DNA from: Micromonospora sp. LH3U1
GTDB lineage: Bacteria > Actinomycetota > Actinomycetes > Mycobacteriales > Micromonosporaceae
Assembly (NCBI RefSeq): GCF_028475105.1
Contig: NZ_CP116936.1
Span: 6,137,501-6,201,500 of the forward strand
Direction of reading: 5' to 3'
DNA: 64,000 bases
The notes under the pieces were generated by a model. The model was not told the origin of the DNA, did no database searches, and was given only the letters and a program-made list of their open reading frames with translations. Below, piece after piece: positions 24,798 to 34,586 of this stretch (within the stretch, counting starts at the first letter, position 1; each line of letters starts with the position of its first letter). A program made the translations under genes and the position numbers.

Positions 24798-26654
24798 GTG
24801 CCTGCGGAGAACGAGGGCGACCCGGCCGCTCGGGCCGCTGCGGGCTTCCACCCGGTGCACAACCTCTGGCGGCTGCGCCCCTACCTGCGCCCGTACGCCG
24901 CCGAGTTCGCCTGGCTGCTCGTCGCGGGTCTCGCCGGCACGGCGGCCGGAATCGCCGTACCACTGGTCGTGCAGCGGGTGGTGGACGGGCCGGTGGCCCG
25001 ACACGAACCCGCCGGGCTGCTCCAACTCGGCGGCCTGGCGCTGCTGCTCGGCGTGGTCGAGGCGGTGCTCATCTTCATCCGCCGGTGGGTGCAGTCCTCC
25101 TCCGCCGTGGGCATGGAGGCGGCGCTGCGCGCCGACGTCTACGCCCACCTGCAACGGTTGCCGACGAGCTTCCACGACCGCTGGCAGTCCGGCCAGTTGC
25201 TCTCCCGGATCACCAGCGACCTGTCGGTGATCCGCCGGTTCCTCTCCTTCGGCGTGTTCTTCCTGGTGCTCAACCTGACGACCTACGTGGTCGTGGTCCT
25301 GCTGCTGATCAACCTGCACCCGGCACTGGGTGTGCTGGTCGCGGCCAGCGCGGTGCCGCTGCTGTTGATCAGTCGACGGTTTGGGCGGCACTACCACGCC
25401 GCCTCCCGCCGGATGCAGGACCAGCAGGGCGACGTGGCGACCCTGGTCGAGGAGACCGCGCAGGGCCTACGCACCATGAAGGCGTACGGCCGGGGGCCCG
25501 AACTGGCCGCCCGCTTCGCCGGTGGGGCCCGGCGGCTGCACGACACGGGCGTCAGCAAGGGGCGGCTGTTGGCCAACACCTCGGCGCTGCTCGACCTGGT
25601 GCCCAACGTGACCCTGGGCGTGGTCCTGGTGGCTGGGGCGGCCGCCGCCGCGGAGGGCGCGCTCACCATCGGTGAGCTGGTCGCGTTCGTCAGCCTCCAA
25701 CTGATGCTCATCTGGCCGGTGCAGTCGCTGGGTTGGATCATCGCCAACGGTCAGGAGGCCGCCACCGCCGCCGACCGGATCCAGGAGGTGCTGGACACCC
25801 CACCCCAGATCGTCGACTCCCCCGGCGCGCTCGCGCTGCCCAGCGACGCGGTCCAGGGCCGGCTCCGCTTCGAGCGGGTCGCGTTCAGCTACCCGGGTGC
25901 GACGGCACCGGTGCTGCGCGAGATCGACCTGACCATCGAGCCAGGCGAGACGCTGGCACTGGTCGGCGCCACCGGGTCCGGCAAGAGCACGCTGCTCTCC
26001 CTGGTGCCCCGGCTGCACGAGGTGACCGCCGGCAGGATCACCCTGGACGGGCACGACCTGCGCGAGCTGCGGCTGGCCTCACTGCGCCGACTTGTCGGGG
26101 TGGCGTTCGAGGAACCCACGCTGTTCTCCATGTCGGTGCGGGAAAACCTCACCCTGGGTCGCCCGGACGCCGGCGACGACGACGTCCGGGCGGCCCTCGC
26201 GCTGGCCCAGGCCGACTTCGCGTACGACCTGCCGTGGGGGTTGGACACCCGGGTGGGTGAGCAGGGGTTGTCTCTCTCCGGCGGGCAACGGCAGCGGCTC
26301 GCGTTGGCGCGGGCCGTGCTCGGCCGACCTGCGGTGCTGGTGCTGGACGATCCGCTGTCCGCTCTCGACGTGCACACCGAGGCGCTGGTCGAGGCTGCGC
26401 TGCGGCGGGTCCTGCGCAACAGCACCGCACTGCTGGTGGTGCACCGGCCGTCGACGATCGCGCTGGCCGACCGGGTCGCCCTGCTCGAAGACGGACGGAT
26501 AACCGCGATCGGCCGACACTCCGAACTGCTGGCCACCGTGCCGGCGTACCGGGCGCTGCTCGCCGCCGAACCGCCCGCCGGGGAGCCGCCGCCGTCCGGA
26601 GCCACCGGGTCGAGCCCGTCCGCTTCGGACGGCTGGGGGCTGGTGCACTCGTGA
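24798..26654 (+). CDS. ABC exporter half-transporter, degenerate Walker B
   Basis: 618 residues from GTG 24798: six-helix membrane domain (residues about 35-320) and C-terminal ATPase. Walker A GATGSGKST, signature LSGGQ, H-loop VVHRPS. Walker B is VLVLDDPLSALD: the catalytic Glu is replaced by Asp. With the partner gene (GTGA overlap), whose signature reads LSAGQ, this gives a heterodimer with one consensus and one degenerate ATP site, as in BmrCD- or TM287/288-type exporters. Possible drug or lipid exporter; substrate unknown. Follows ogt by 37 bases. Confidence 0.9.
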   Translation: MPAENEGDPAARAAAGFHPVHNLWRLRPYLRPYAAEFAWLLVAGLAGTAAGIAVPLVVQRVVDGPVARHEPAGLLQLGGLALLLGVVEAVLIFIRRWVQSSSAVGMEAALRADVYAHLQRLPTSFHDRWQSGQLLSRITSDLSVIRRFLSFGVFFLVLNLTTYVVVVLLLINLHPALGVLVAASAVPLLLISRRFGRHYHAASRRMQDQQGDVATLVEETAQGLRTMKAYGRGPELAARFAGGARRLHDTGVSKGRLLANTSALLDLVPNVTLGVVLVAGAAAAAEGALTIGELVAFVSLQLMLIWPVQSLGWIIANGQEAATAADRIQEVLDTPPQIVDSPGALALPSDAVQGRLRFERVAFSYPGATAPVLREIDLTIEPGETLALVGATGSGKSTLLSLVPRLHEVTAGRITLDGHDLRELRLASLRRLVGVAFEEPTLFSMSVRENLTLGRPDAGDDDVRAALALAQADFAYDLPWGLDTRVGEQGLSLSGGQRQRLALARAVLGRPAVLVLDDPLSALDVHTEALVEAALRRVLRNSTALLVVHRPSTIALADRVALLEDGRITAIGRHSELLATVPAYRALLAAEPPAGEPPPSGATGSSPSASDGWGLVHS

Positions 26655-28531
26655 CCGTCCCGAAGCAGGCCGACCCACCGCCCGAGGAGGAGCCCGAACT
26701 CACCCGCTGGCGCGGAACCGCCACCGACCCGGAGGCCGACCGGAGTCGAGCCGAGGACGACACACCCGAGGCGGTGGCCCGGCTGCGCCGGCTCAGCCGG
26801 ACCCTGCTGGCCGACCTGCTCCGCCCGCACCGGAGACGACTCGCCGCCGCCGTCGGTCTGCTGCTGGCCCAGAACGCCGCCGCGATGGCCGGCCCGTACC
26901 TGGTCATGATCGGCATCGACCGGGCCATCCCGCCGTTACGCGCCGGCGACCCCGGCCCGCTGGTCGCCGTCGCCGGGGCGTTCGCGGTCGCCTCGGTGAC
27001 CGAGTACGCGGCCCGCCGCGGGTTCCTCACACTCTCCGCCCGGATCGGCCAGGCCGTCCTGCTCGACCTGCGGCAGCGGGTGTTCGGGCACTTCCTGCGG
27101 CTGTCCGTGGGCTTCCACGAGCGGTACACCTCCGGCCGGATGGTCTCCCGGCTCACCAGTGACCTGGACTCGATCGCCGAGCTGGTCGACGGTGGTATCG
27201 ACAGCCTGGTGCTGGCCGGGCTGTCGATCCTGTCGGTGGCCGCCATCCTGCTCTGGCTGGACCTGCCGCTGGCCACCGTGACGCTGCTCGCCTTCCCGTT
27301 CCTGTTCTGGCTGTCCCGCTGGTTCGCCCGGTCGTCGGCCAGCGCGTACCGGCGGACCCGGGACGCCGTCGCGCTGGTCATCGTGCACTTCGTCGAGTCG
27401 ATGCGGGGCATCCGGGCCGTGCAGGCGTTCCGGCGGGAGCCGCGCAACCAACGGATCTTCGTGGCGCTCGGCGACGACTACCGACGCACCAGCCTGCACG
27501 CGTTCCGGCTGATCGCCACGTACTCGCCCGCGATCAAGCTGATCGGCAACGTCGCCGTGGCGGTGGTGCTCTGCTACGGCGGTTGGCGGGTGCTCGGCGG
27601 CCAGACCGAGATCGGTGTGCTGGCCGCGTTCCTGCTCTACCTGCGCCGCTTCTTCGAGCCGATGCAGGAGTTGAGCCAGTTCTACAACTCGCTGCAGTCG
27701 GCCACCGCGGCATTGGAGAAGCTGGCCGGGGTGCTCGACGAACCGCCGGCCGTCGCCGAACCGGTCCGGCCCACCCCGCTGCCGACCGGGCCCGCTCGCG
27801 GCGAGTTGACCTTCCGGGCGGTCTCCTTCGGCTACCGCGCGGACACGCCGATCCTCGCCGGGTTGGAGCTGACCGTGCCGGCCGGGCAGACCGTGGCGCT
27901 GATCGGGCCGACCGGCGCGGGCAAGTCGACCATCGCCAAGCTGGTCGCCCGGTTCCACGACCCGGACACCGGCACGGTCCGGCTCGACGGGGTCGACCTG
28001 CGCGACGTGAGCGACGCCGACCTACGCCGGGCGGTGGTCCTGGTGACGCAGGAGAACCACCTGTTCAGTGGGACCGTCGCGGAGAACATCCGGTTCGGCC
28101 GCCCGGGCGCGGACGACGCCGCGGTCCAGGCCGCCGCGCGGGCGATCGGCGCGCATGACTTCATCGCCGCACTGCCCGAGGGGTACGCCACTCAGGTGCA
28201 CCGACGCGGCGGCCGGCTCTCCGCCGGGCAGCGGCAACTTGTCGCGTTCGCCCGGGCGTTCCTGGCCGACCCGACCGTGCTGATCCTGGACGAGGCGACG
28301 TCGTCGCTGGACGTACCGACCGAACGGCTGGTGCAGCGGGCGCTCGGCACCATCCTGCGCGACCGCACCGCCCTGGTGATCGCACACCGACTCTCCACCG
28401 TGGAGACCGCCGACCGGGTGCTCGTCCTCGACGACGGGAAGGTCGTCGAGGACGGCCCACCCGCCGCGCTGGCCGAGACCGACGGCCGGTACGCGGCCCT
28501 GCACCGGCAGTGGCGCGACTCGCTGATCTAG
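26651..28531 (+). CDS. ABC exporter half-transporter, canonical Walker B
   Basis: 626 residues from GTG 26651, overlapping the upstream half-transporter stop (GTGA). Six membrane helices, then an ATPase with Walker A GPTGAGKST, Walker B VLILDEATSSLD with the catalytic Glu, H-loop IAHRLS, and an altered signature RLSAGQRQL. Its hydrophilic, acidic first 45 residues precede the membrane domain. Forms the second half of a heterodimeric exporter with the preceding gene. Confidence 0.9.
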   Translation: MTVPKQADPPPEEEPELTRWRGTATDPEADRSRAEDDTPEAVARLRRLSRTLLADLLRPHRRRLAAAVGLLLAQNAAAMAGPYLVMIGIDRAIPPLRAGDPGPLVAVAGAFAVASVTEYAARRGFLTLSARIGQAVLLDLRQRVFGHFLRLSVGFHERYTSGRMVSRLTSDLDSIAELVDGGIDSLVLAGLSILSVAAILLWLDLPLATVTLLAFPFLFWLSRWFARSSASAYRRTRDAVALVIVHFVESMRGIRAVQAFRREPRNQRIFVALGDDYRRTSLHAFRLIATYSPAIKLIGNVAVAVVLCYGGWRVLGGQTEIGVLAAFLLYLRRFFEPMQELSQFYNSLQSATAALEKLAGVLDEPPAVAEPVRPTPLPTGPARGELTFRAVSFGYRADTPILAGLELTVPAGQTVALIGPTGAGKSTIAKLVARFHDPDTGTVRLDGVDLRDVSDADLRRAVVLVTQENHLFSGTVAENIRFGRPGADDAAVQAAARAIGAHDFIAALPEGYATQVHRRGGRLSAGQRQLVAFARAFLADPTVLILDEATSSLDVPTERLVQRALGTILRDRTALVIAHRLSTVETADRVLVLDDGKVVEDGPPAALAETDGRYAALHRQWRDSLI

Positions 28532-28625
28532 CCGTGCGGCCCCGGCCGGTGGCCGTTCCCTGCCGGCCGGTGTGTTCGGCCGCAACTACGTCGCCCCACA
28601 CCCGGCAGGTGCCTACGATCGCAGG

Positions 28626-31241
28626 ATGACCGATACGGCGAGGACGGCCCGCGCCGGCGTTCCCGAGCGTCCGACCCTGGACGGGCTCGAGGAGAGCTGG
28701 GCACGCCGCTGGCAGGAGGAGGGCACGTACGCGTTCGACCGCTCCAAGCCGGCTGTTCCGGGTCGCGGCGCGGCGTCAGACGCGCCGAGCCGGAATGGTC
28801 GCAGCGTCGACGTGTACTCCATCGACACCCCGCCGCCGACCGTATCCGGCGAGTTGCACATGGGGCACGTGTTCTCGTACACGCATACCGACACGGTCGC
28901 GCGGTACCAGCGGATGCGCGGCAAGGCTGTCTTCTACCCGATGGGTTGGGACGACAACGGCCTGCCCACCGAGCGTCGCGTGCAGAACGTCTACGGGGTG
29001 CGCTGCGATCCCGCACTGCCGTACGACCCGGTGTGGCGGCCACCGTCGGCGCCGGTCGACGACGCGGCCCGCCGCGACCCCACCCCGATCTCCCGCCGCA
29101 ACTTCATCGAGCTGTGCGAACGGCTGACGGTCGCCGACGAGCAGGTCTTCGAGGCGCTGTGGCGGCGGCTCGGGCTCTCGGTGGACTGGTCCCTGACGTA
29201 CACGACGATCGGCCGGATCGCGCGGGCCACCAGCCAGCGGGCGTTCGTGCGCAACCTGCTCCGCGGCGAGGCGTACCAGTCGGAGGCGCCGACGCTCTGG
29301 GACGTCGGTTTCGCCACCGCGGTCGCCCAGGCCGAGTTGGAGGACCGGGAGCGTCCCGGCGCCTACCACCGGCTGCGGTTCATCGCGTCCGGTGGGCGCG
29401 AGGTGCTCATCGACACCACCCGACCCGAGCTGTTGCCGGCCTGTGTGGCGCTGGTCTGCCACCCCGACGACGAGCGGTACGCCGACCTGGTGGGCGGCAC
29501 CGTGCGCAGCCCGTTGTTCGACGTCGAGGTGCCGGTGCACGCCCACCCGCTCGCCGACCCGGGCAAGGGCACCGGCGTCGCGATGGTCTGCACGTTCGGT
29601 GACCTGACCGACGTGACCTGGTGGCGTGAGCTGGGGCTGGCCACGCGGGTGGTGATCGGCCGGGACGGCCGGCTGCTCCCCGAACCGCCGGCCGGGGTGC
29701 CGGCGCAGCCGTACGCGGCGCTGGCCGGGCAGACCGTCAACGGCGCCCGCCGGGAGATCGTCGGAATGCTGGCCGACGCGGGTGACCTGATCGGTGAGCC
29801 GCGCCCGATCACCCACCCGGTCAAGTTCTACGAACGCGGCGACCGGCCACTGGAGATCGTCTCGACCCGGCAATGGTATCTGCGCAACGGCGGCCGGGAC
29901 GACGCGCTGCGGGCGACGCTGCTGGCCCGGGGCGAAGAGCTGCACTGGGTGCCGGCGCACATGAAGCACCGCTACGACCACTGGGTGGGCGGCCTGACCG
30001 GGGACTGGTTGGTCAGCCGCCAACGCTTCTTCGGGGTGCCGGTGCCGGTGTGGTACCGGCTCGACAACACTGGCGAGCCGGACTGGACCCACCCTCTCAC
30101 GCCGGACGAGTCCGCGCTGCCGGTCGACCCATCGACCGACCCGGCACCCGGTTACGACGAGTCGCAGCGCGGCCAACCGGGCGGCTTCATCGGCGACCCG
30201 GACGTGCTGGACACCTGGGCCACCTCGTCGCTGACCCCGCAGATCGTCGGCGGCTGGGAGACCGACCCGGACCTGTTCGCCCGGATCTTCCCGATGGACC
30301 TCCGCCCGCAGGGGCAGGAGATCATCCGGACCTGGCTCTTCGACAGCGTGGTCCGTTCGCATTTCGAACACGGGGTGCTGCCCTGGCGGGACACCGTGCT
30401 CTCGGGCTGGATCCTCGACCCGGACCGCAAGAAGATGGCCAAGTCCAAGGGCAACGTCGTCACCCCGCTGGCGCTGTTGGAACAGCACGGTTCGGACGCG
30501 GTGCGCTATTGGGCGGCCAGCGGCAAGCCCGGCATGGACCTGGCCTTCGACCCGGCGCAGATCAAGGTCGGCCGGCGGCTGGCCACCAAACTGCTCAACG
30601 CGTCCAAGTTCGCGCTCGGGCTGGGCGCGGCGGACGCGCTGCGCGCCCCGGCGACCGCTCCACTGGACCGGGCCATGCTCGCCGAGCTGGCCACCGTGGT
30701 CACCGCCGCGAGCACCGCCTTCGACGCGTACGACCACACGGCCGCGTTGCAGGTGACCGAGGCGTTCTTCTGGCGGTTCTGCGACGACTACATCGAGCTG
30801 GTCAAGGAACGCGCGTACGGCACCGGCGCGGCAGCCGACTCGGCGCGCGCGGCGCTGGCCTCGGCGCTGTCGGTGCAGCTGCGGCTGTTCGCCCCGGTGC
30901 TGCCCTACGTGACCGAGGAGGTCTGGTCGTGGTGGCGGTACGGCTCGGTGCACCGAGCGCCGTGGCCCACCACCCACGAGGTGGCCCGCACCATCGAGGG
31001 GACGGGTGAGCCGGCGCTGCTGCGGCTTGCCGGCGACGCGTTGAGCCAGGTGCGGCGGGCCAAGTCGGAGCGGAAGCTGTCGATGAAGGCGGAGGTGCCG
31101 CTCGCCGAGGCGCTCGGCCCGGCAGCTCTTCTGGAACAGCTCACCCTGGTCGCCGACGACCTGCGGGCAGCCGGCCGGATCGGCAAACTCGACCTGCTCC
31201 CCGACCGCACCCCGGAGCTCGTCATCGCCTGCGCCTTCTGA
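28626..31241 (+). CDS. valS: Valyl-tRNA synthetase
   Basis: 871 residues from ATG 28626 (the frame opens at 28572 without a ribosome site). HMGH signature at 78-81, KMAKS (KMSKS loop) near 602-606, editing (CP1) domain between, then the anticodon-binding domain. The PMGWDDNGLPTERRVQNVYGVRCDP stretch is typical of the actinobacterial/archaeal-like ValRS lineage. It attaches valine to tRNA(Val). A long coiled-coil C-terminal arm as in the E. coli enzyme is not evident. No T-box or leader feature seen. Confidence 0.95.
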   Translation: MTDTARTARAGVPERPTLDGLEESWARRWQEEGTYAFDRSKPAVPGRGAASDAPSRNGRSVDVYSIDTPPPTVSGELHMGHVFSYTHTDTVARYQRMRGKAVFYPMGWDDNGLPTERRVQNVYGVRCDPALPYDPVWRPPSAPVDDAARRDPTPISRRNFIELCERLTVADEQVFEALWRRLGLSVDWSLTYTTIGRIARATSQRAFVRNLLRGEAYQSEAPTLWDVGFATAVAQAELEDRERPGAYHRLRFIASGGREVLIDTTRPELLPACVALVCHPDDERYADLVGGTVRSPLFDVEVPVHAHPLADPGKGTGVAMVCTFGDLTDVTWWRELGLATRVVIGRDGRLLPEPPAGVPAQPYAALAGQTVNGARREIVGMLADAGDLIGEPRPITHPVKFYERGDRPLEIVSTRQWYLRNGGRDDALRATLLARGEELHWVPAHMKHRYDHWVGGLTGDWLVSRQRFFGVPVPVWYRLDNTGEPDWTHPLTPDESALPVDPSTDPAPGYDESQRGQPGGFIGDPDVLDTWATSSLTPQIVGGWETDPDLFARIFPMDLRPQGQEIIRTWLFDSVVRSHFEHGVLPWRDTVLSGWILDPDRKKMAKSKGNVVTPLALLEQHGSDAVRYWAASGKPGMDLAFDPAQIKVGRRLATKLLNASKFALGLGAADALRAPATAPLDRAMLAELATVVTAASTAFDAYDHTAALQVTEAFFWRFCDDYIELVKERAYGTGAAADSARAALASALSVQLRLFAPVLPYVTEEVWSWWRYGSVHRAPWPTTHEVARTIEGTGEPALLRLAGDALSQVRRAKSERKLSMKAEVPLAEALGPAALLEQLTLVADDLRAAGRIGKLDLLPDRTPELVIACAF

Positions 31242-31319
31242 GCTGCGCCCGCCGCCCATTCCGCTGGAGCGGCTCCGTCCGCCGCCGCCCACCCCGCCGG
31301 GGCGGCGACGGACGGGCCG

Positions 31320-31970
31320 TCACCAGCCGCGCAGGAAGCGCAGCCCGAGCAGGAACGCGACCACGGCGGGCCCCACCAACAGGGTGATCGCCTGGAGGCG
31401 GTAGGGCATCCGGTGCCGGGTCAGCTCACCCGCGTTGCCCAGCACGATGGCCCCAGCCAGCATAAGGAACGCACCCCACCAACCGGTCTCCGGGTGGATC
31501 AGATCCACCCGGATCAGTTGCAGGGTCAGGCCGAGCAGCGCGCCGGTCAGCGCGAGCAGGGCCACCGCCCGGTGCAGGCCGCGGGCCAGCGGGTGGGCTG
31601 CCCGCCAGCCGTAGGTGCCGGCGACCGCCAGGCAGGGCAGCACCACCAGCAGCGGCCAACCCCGACTCATCACGCCGAACATCAGCAGCGCGCCCACCGC
31701 GAACACCAGGGTGCCGACGCAGGCGAGCATGTACCCGGCGAAGGCCCGGCCACCGCCCCGGGCCAGCAACGGCCCACCGCTGGCCGCGATCAACGCGGCC
31801 GGAATCAGGATGAACACCGCCCACCAGTGAAACTGGCCGGTGCCCTGAGCGGCCGTGGCGACCGTGGCGCAGGCCAGCCCGGCGACCGCCAGGCTGGTCA
31901 GCCACGGCCGGCTGGTTCGGGAGTACGGCTCAGCCAACGACGTCCGCTCCGCTTCGACGCTCACGCCCAC
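31320..31970 (-). CDS. Hypothetical polytopic membrane protein
   Basis: 216 residues, about seven hydrophobic segments with short loops, beginning around residue 22 (WLTSLAVAGLACATVATAA). Starts at a GTG (31970; another GTG at 31964). No family recognised. It follows the ABC-2 permease gene by 87 bases on the same strand, so it could be a distal gene of that operon. Convergent with valS. Confidence 0.65.
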   Translation of the reverse strand: MGVSVEAERTSLAEPYSRTSRPWLTSLAVAGLACATVATAAQGTGQFHWWAVFILIPAALIAASGGPLLARGGGRAFAGYMLACVGTLVFAVGALLMFGVMSRGWPLLVVLPCLAVAGTYGWRAAHPLARGLHRAVALLALTGALLGLTLQLIRVDLIHPETGWWGAFLMLAGAIVLGNAGELTRHRMPYRLQAITLLVGPAVVAFLLGLRFLRGW

Positions 31971-32057
31971 CAGCCTGGCCCGAGGTGGCCCGGCCGGTCC
32001 ATCCGGCCAGCCCTACCGCCGCGCGGGGGCTGGCCGGAACAGCGTCTCGCACCGTTG

Positions 32058-32768
32058 TCAGCTCGTCTCGCCAGCCACGCTGAACGAGCGCAGGCGGTCG
32101 ATGGCGAGCACTGTGAAGCCGACGCTGACCAGCGCCGTCATCACCGACGCCACCGGCACCGACACGCCGCTCTCCAGCAGTCCGGTGGGGGCGATCCGGT
32201 CGGCGAGGGTGATCACGTACTGCTGAATGGAGAGCACCTTCGTGCCGCTGACGACGTTGCCCAGCAGCCCTTCCCAGATCAGCACGTAGACCAGGCCGAG
32301 CAGCACCGGCCGCCTGGTGACCAGGCTGAGTGCGAGGAACAACGCCGAGTACGCCAGCGCGCCGAGCGCCGCCGCGACCGCCAGCGCCAGTCCGAGGCGT
32401 ACCGAATCGGCGAGCACGCCCGCGACGTAGAGCGGCACCGCCACGGTGACCGCGGTGACCCCGGCGGCCACCGCGAGCTTCGGCAGCACGATCTGCCAGC
32501 GCGGCAGCGGCTTGGTCAGGATGTGCACCACAGTGCCGTCGTCGATCTCGGCGCCCAGCACGCCCGTGCCGATGATCAGCGCGACCACCGGCAGCACCAC
32601 GGCCAGCCCGAGGCCGACCAGCACCGGCGGCCCCCACTGGCCCGGGTCGACGCCCAGCGACCGGCAGAGCACGGCCAGCCCGAGCAGCAGCAACGGCAGC
32701 GGGAGCAGCAGCAGAAACCGGCGGCGGCCGAACAGCCCGCGCGCGGTGATCCAGGTAATTGTCGACAT
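32058..32768 (-). CDS. ABC-2 type transporter permease (system 2)
   Basis: 236 residues, six hydrophobic segments in the ABC-2 membrane pattern; the amphipathic motif GTGVLGAEIDDGTVVHILTKPLPRWQIVLPKL is the typical coupling region. It follows its ATPase gene by one base. Substrate unknown. Confidence 0.85.
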   Translation of the reverse strand: MSTITWITARGLFGRRRFLLLLPLPLLLLGLAVLCRSLGVDPGQWGPPVLVGLGLAVVLPVVALIIGTGVLGAEIDDGTVVHILTKPLPRWQIVLPKLAVAAGVTAVTVAVPLYVAGVLADSVRLGLALAVAAALGALAYSALFLALSLVTRRPVLLGLVYVLIWEGLLGNVVSGTKVLSIQQYVITLADRIAPTGLLESGVSVPVASVMTALVSVGFTVLAIDRLRSFSVAGETS

Positions 32769-32769
32769 G

Positions 32770-33681
32770 TCAGGCCTCCACCAGGTAGGAGAAGACGCTC
32801 TCCAGGGACTCGTCGGACGGCACCAACTGGCGCACCCGGATGCCTTTGTTCAGGGCGATCCGGGGTAGCGCCCGGGTGAACGCGCCGTAGTCACCGGCCC
32901 GCACGGTCAGGCCGGTCGGGTCCAACTCCACCCCGCTCACCGACGGCTCGGCGATCAGCGCGACGGCCAGCGCCCGGTCGTCGGTGGAACGCACCGCGAA
33001 GACGTGCGGGCGGTTGGTCATCAACCGGCGGATGGTCCGGAAGTCGCCGGAGGCGGCCAACCGGCCGGCCACCATCACCTGCACCGTTCCGGAGACCTGT
33101 TCGACCTCCTCCAGGATGTGCGAGCTGAACAGGATCGTCCGGCCGGCGTCGCCCAGGGTGTGCAGCAGCTGCATCATGTGCAGCCGCTGGCGCGGGTCCA
33201 TCCCGTTGAACGGCTCGTCGAGCAACAGCACCTGCGGGTCGTGCACCAACGCGGCGGCCACCCGGGCGCGCTGGCGCATGCCCTTGGAGTACGTGCCGAT
33301 CCGGCGGTCCTGCGCCGACTCGAGCTCCACCAGATCGATCGCCCGTCGCGCTGCGGCCGCCGGATCGGGCAGCCGGTGCAGCTTCGCGCTGGCCAGCACG
33401 AACTCGTACGCGGTGAGGAAACCCTGCACCGCCTCCCGTTCACTGACCAGCCCCAGCCGCCGGTAGACGTCGGGGTTACGCCAGGTCGGATCGTCGTCGA
33501 GGGTGACCGTGCCGCGCGACGGGGCGAGAAACCCGGCCATCATGTGCAGCAGCGTGGTCTTGCCGGCGCCGTTCGGGCCGAGCAGCCCGGTCACGCCCGG
33601 CCCCAGCGCCATGCTGATGTCGTTGACCGCGACCACGTTGCCATACCACCGGGACACCCCGGTCAGGCTCAGCGTGCTCAT
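32770..33681 (-). CDS. ABC transporter ATP-binding protein (system 2)
   Basis: 303 residues. Walker A GPNGAGKTT near residue 39, signature YSKGMRQRARVA, Walker B VLLLDEPFNGMDP, H-loop SSHILEEVE. C-terminal extension of about 85 residues as in CcmA/DrrA-type ATPases. Its ATG shares one base with the stop of the upstream permease (TGATG), so it is translationally coupled. Pairs with the permease directly downstream. Confidence 0.92.
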   Translation of the reverse strand: MSTLSLTGVSRWYGNVVAVNDISMALGPGVTGLLGPNGAGKTTLLHMMAGFLAPSRGTVTLDDDPTWRNPDVYRRLGLVSEREAVQGFLTAYEFVLASAKLHRLPDPAAAARRAIDLVELESAQDRRIGTYSKGMRQRARVAAALVHDPQVLLLDEPFNGMDPRQRLHMMQLLHTLGDAGRTILFSSHILEEVEQVSGTVQVMVAGRLAASGDFRTIRRLMTNRPHVFAVRSTDDRALAVALIAEPSVSGVELDPTGLTVRAGDYGAFTRALPRIALNKGIRVRQLVPSDESLESVFSYLVEA

Positions 33682-34586
33682 CAGGAGGCGACCTTCCGAT
33701 AGCGGGCCAGCAGGAGGGCGATGGCGCCGGCGACCAGCAGCACCGCGGCCAGGGCGTAGACCGGGCCGAACCCGCCGATCATCATCTCGCCCGGATCGCC
33801 CTCGACCAGCAGGTCACCCAGCGACCAGATGCCCACCCCCTGCACCAGCGTGGAGGGGGAGGCAAGCCCGGCCAGTTCGTTGGCGGCGCGCGACGGCAGG
33901 ATGCTCAGCACGCCCACGATCGGGGTGGTCATCAGGAAGACCGCCACCACGCCGCCGGCGGCGAAGGCGCGCTTGCCGGTCAGCGATGCGACCAGCAGCC
34001 CGACCGAGGCGAAGACCACCGCCCACAGCCCGGCGTAGAGCAGCCCGGGCAGCAGGTCGAGCAGCTCGTTCCACACCCCGCGCATGCCCTGCTTGGTGGT
34101 GAAGGCGGCACCCAGGAACATCAGCAGCTGCGGCCCGCCGAGCAGCAGCCAGAGGGCGGTGACCAGCGCCAGCAGCTTGGCCAACGCGTAGTCGGCGCGC
34201 GGCAGCGGCCGGGAGAAGTACAGCGGCAGCACGCCGCTGCGCAGATCCCGGGAGACCAACTCCGGGGCGACGACCGCGACGAAGAAGATGACCAGCCAGC
34301 TCATCGCGTCGGCGAACTGGGCGTACGTGGCGACCGGCTCGCCGATCTGGCTGCGTACCGCGGCCAGGGCCACCGCGACCAGGGAGACGATGCCGACCAC
34401 CAGCCACGGGAAGATCTTGGCTTTGGCGCTGCGGCCGAAGCCGAACGCGGTGCGCAGCCCGTGCAGGTAGAGCGCGCCGAAGACCTGGCGGCGGCCCAGC
34501 CTCGGACCCTCGTAGCGTTGGTAGCCGATGTCATGGATGACGCCGGTCGGCGCGGGGCGCACGGCGGCTGCGGTCGGCTCAGGCAT
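33681..34586 (-). CDS. ABC-2 type transporter permease (system 1)
   Basis: 301 residues; a cytoplasmic N-terminal stretch (VIHDIGYQRYEGPRLGRRQV) then six membrane segments with the ABC-2 motif APELVSRDLRSGVLPLYFSRPLPRADYALAKL. The Y-R-x-x-G/P-R N-terminal stretch is common in paired actinobacterial ABC-2 permeases. Its ATG overlaps the end of the ATPase gene by eight bases. Confidence 0.88.
   Translation of the reverse strand: MPEPTAAAVRPAPTGVIHDIGYQRYEGPRLGRRQVFGALYLHGLRTAFGFGRSAKAKIFPWLVVGIVSLVAVALAAVRSQIGEPVATYAQFADAMSWLVIFFVAVVAPELVSRDLRSGVLPLYFSRPLPRADYALAKLLALVTALWLLLGGPQLLMFLGAAFTTKQGMRGVWNELLDLLPGLLYAGLWAVVFASVGLLVASLTGKRAFAAGGVVAVFLMTTPIVGVLSILPSRAANELAGLASPSTLVQGVGIWSLGDLLVEGDPGEMMIGGFGPVYALAAVLLVAGAIALLLARYRKVAS

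Noticed and set aside
28776..31292. 838-residue open frame opposite valS
   Set aside because: Antisense shadow of a high-GC gene; low-complexity Arg/Gly/Val/His translation without motifs, while valS has all its signatures.
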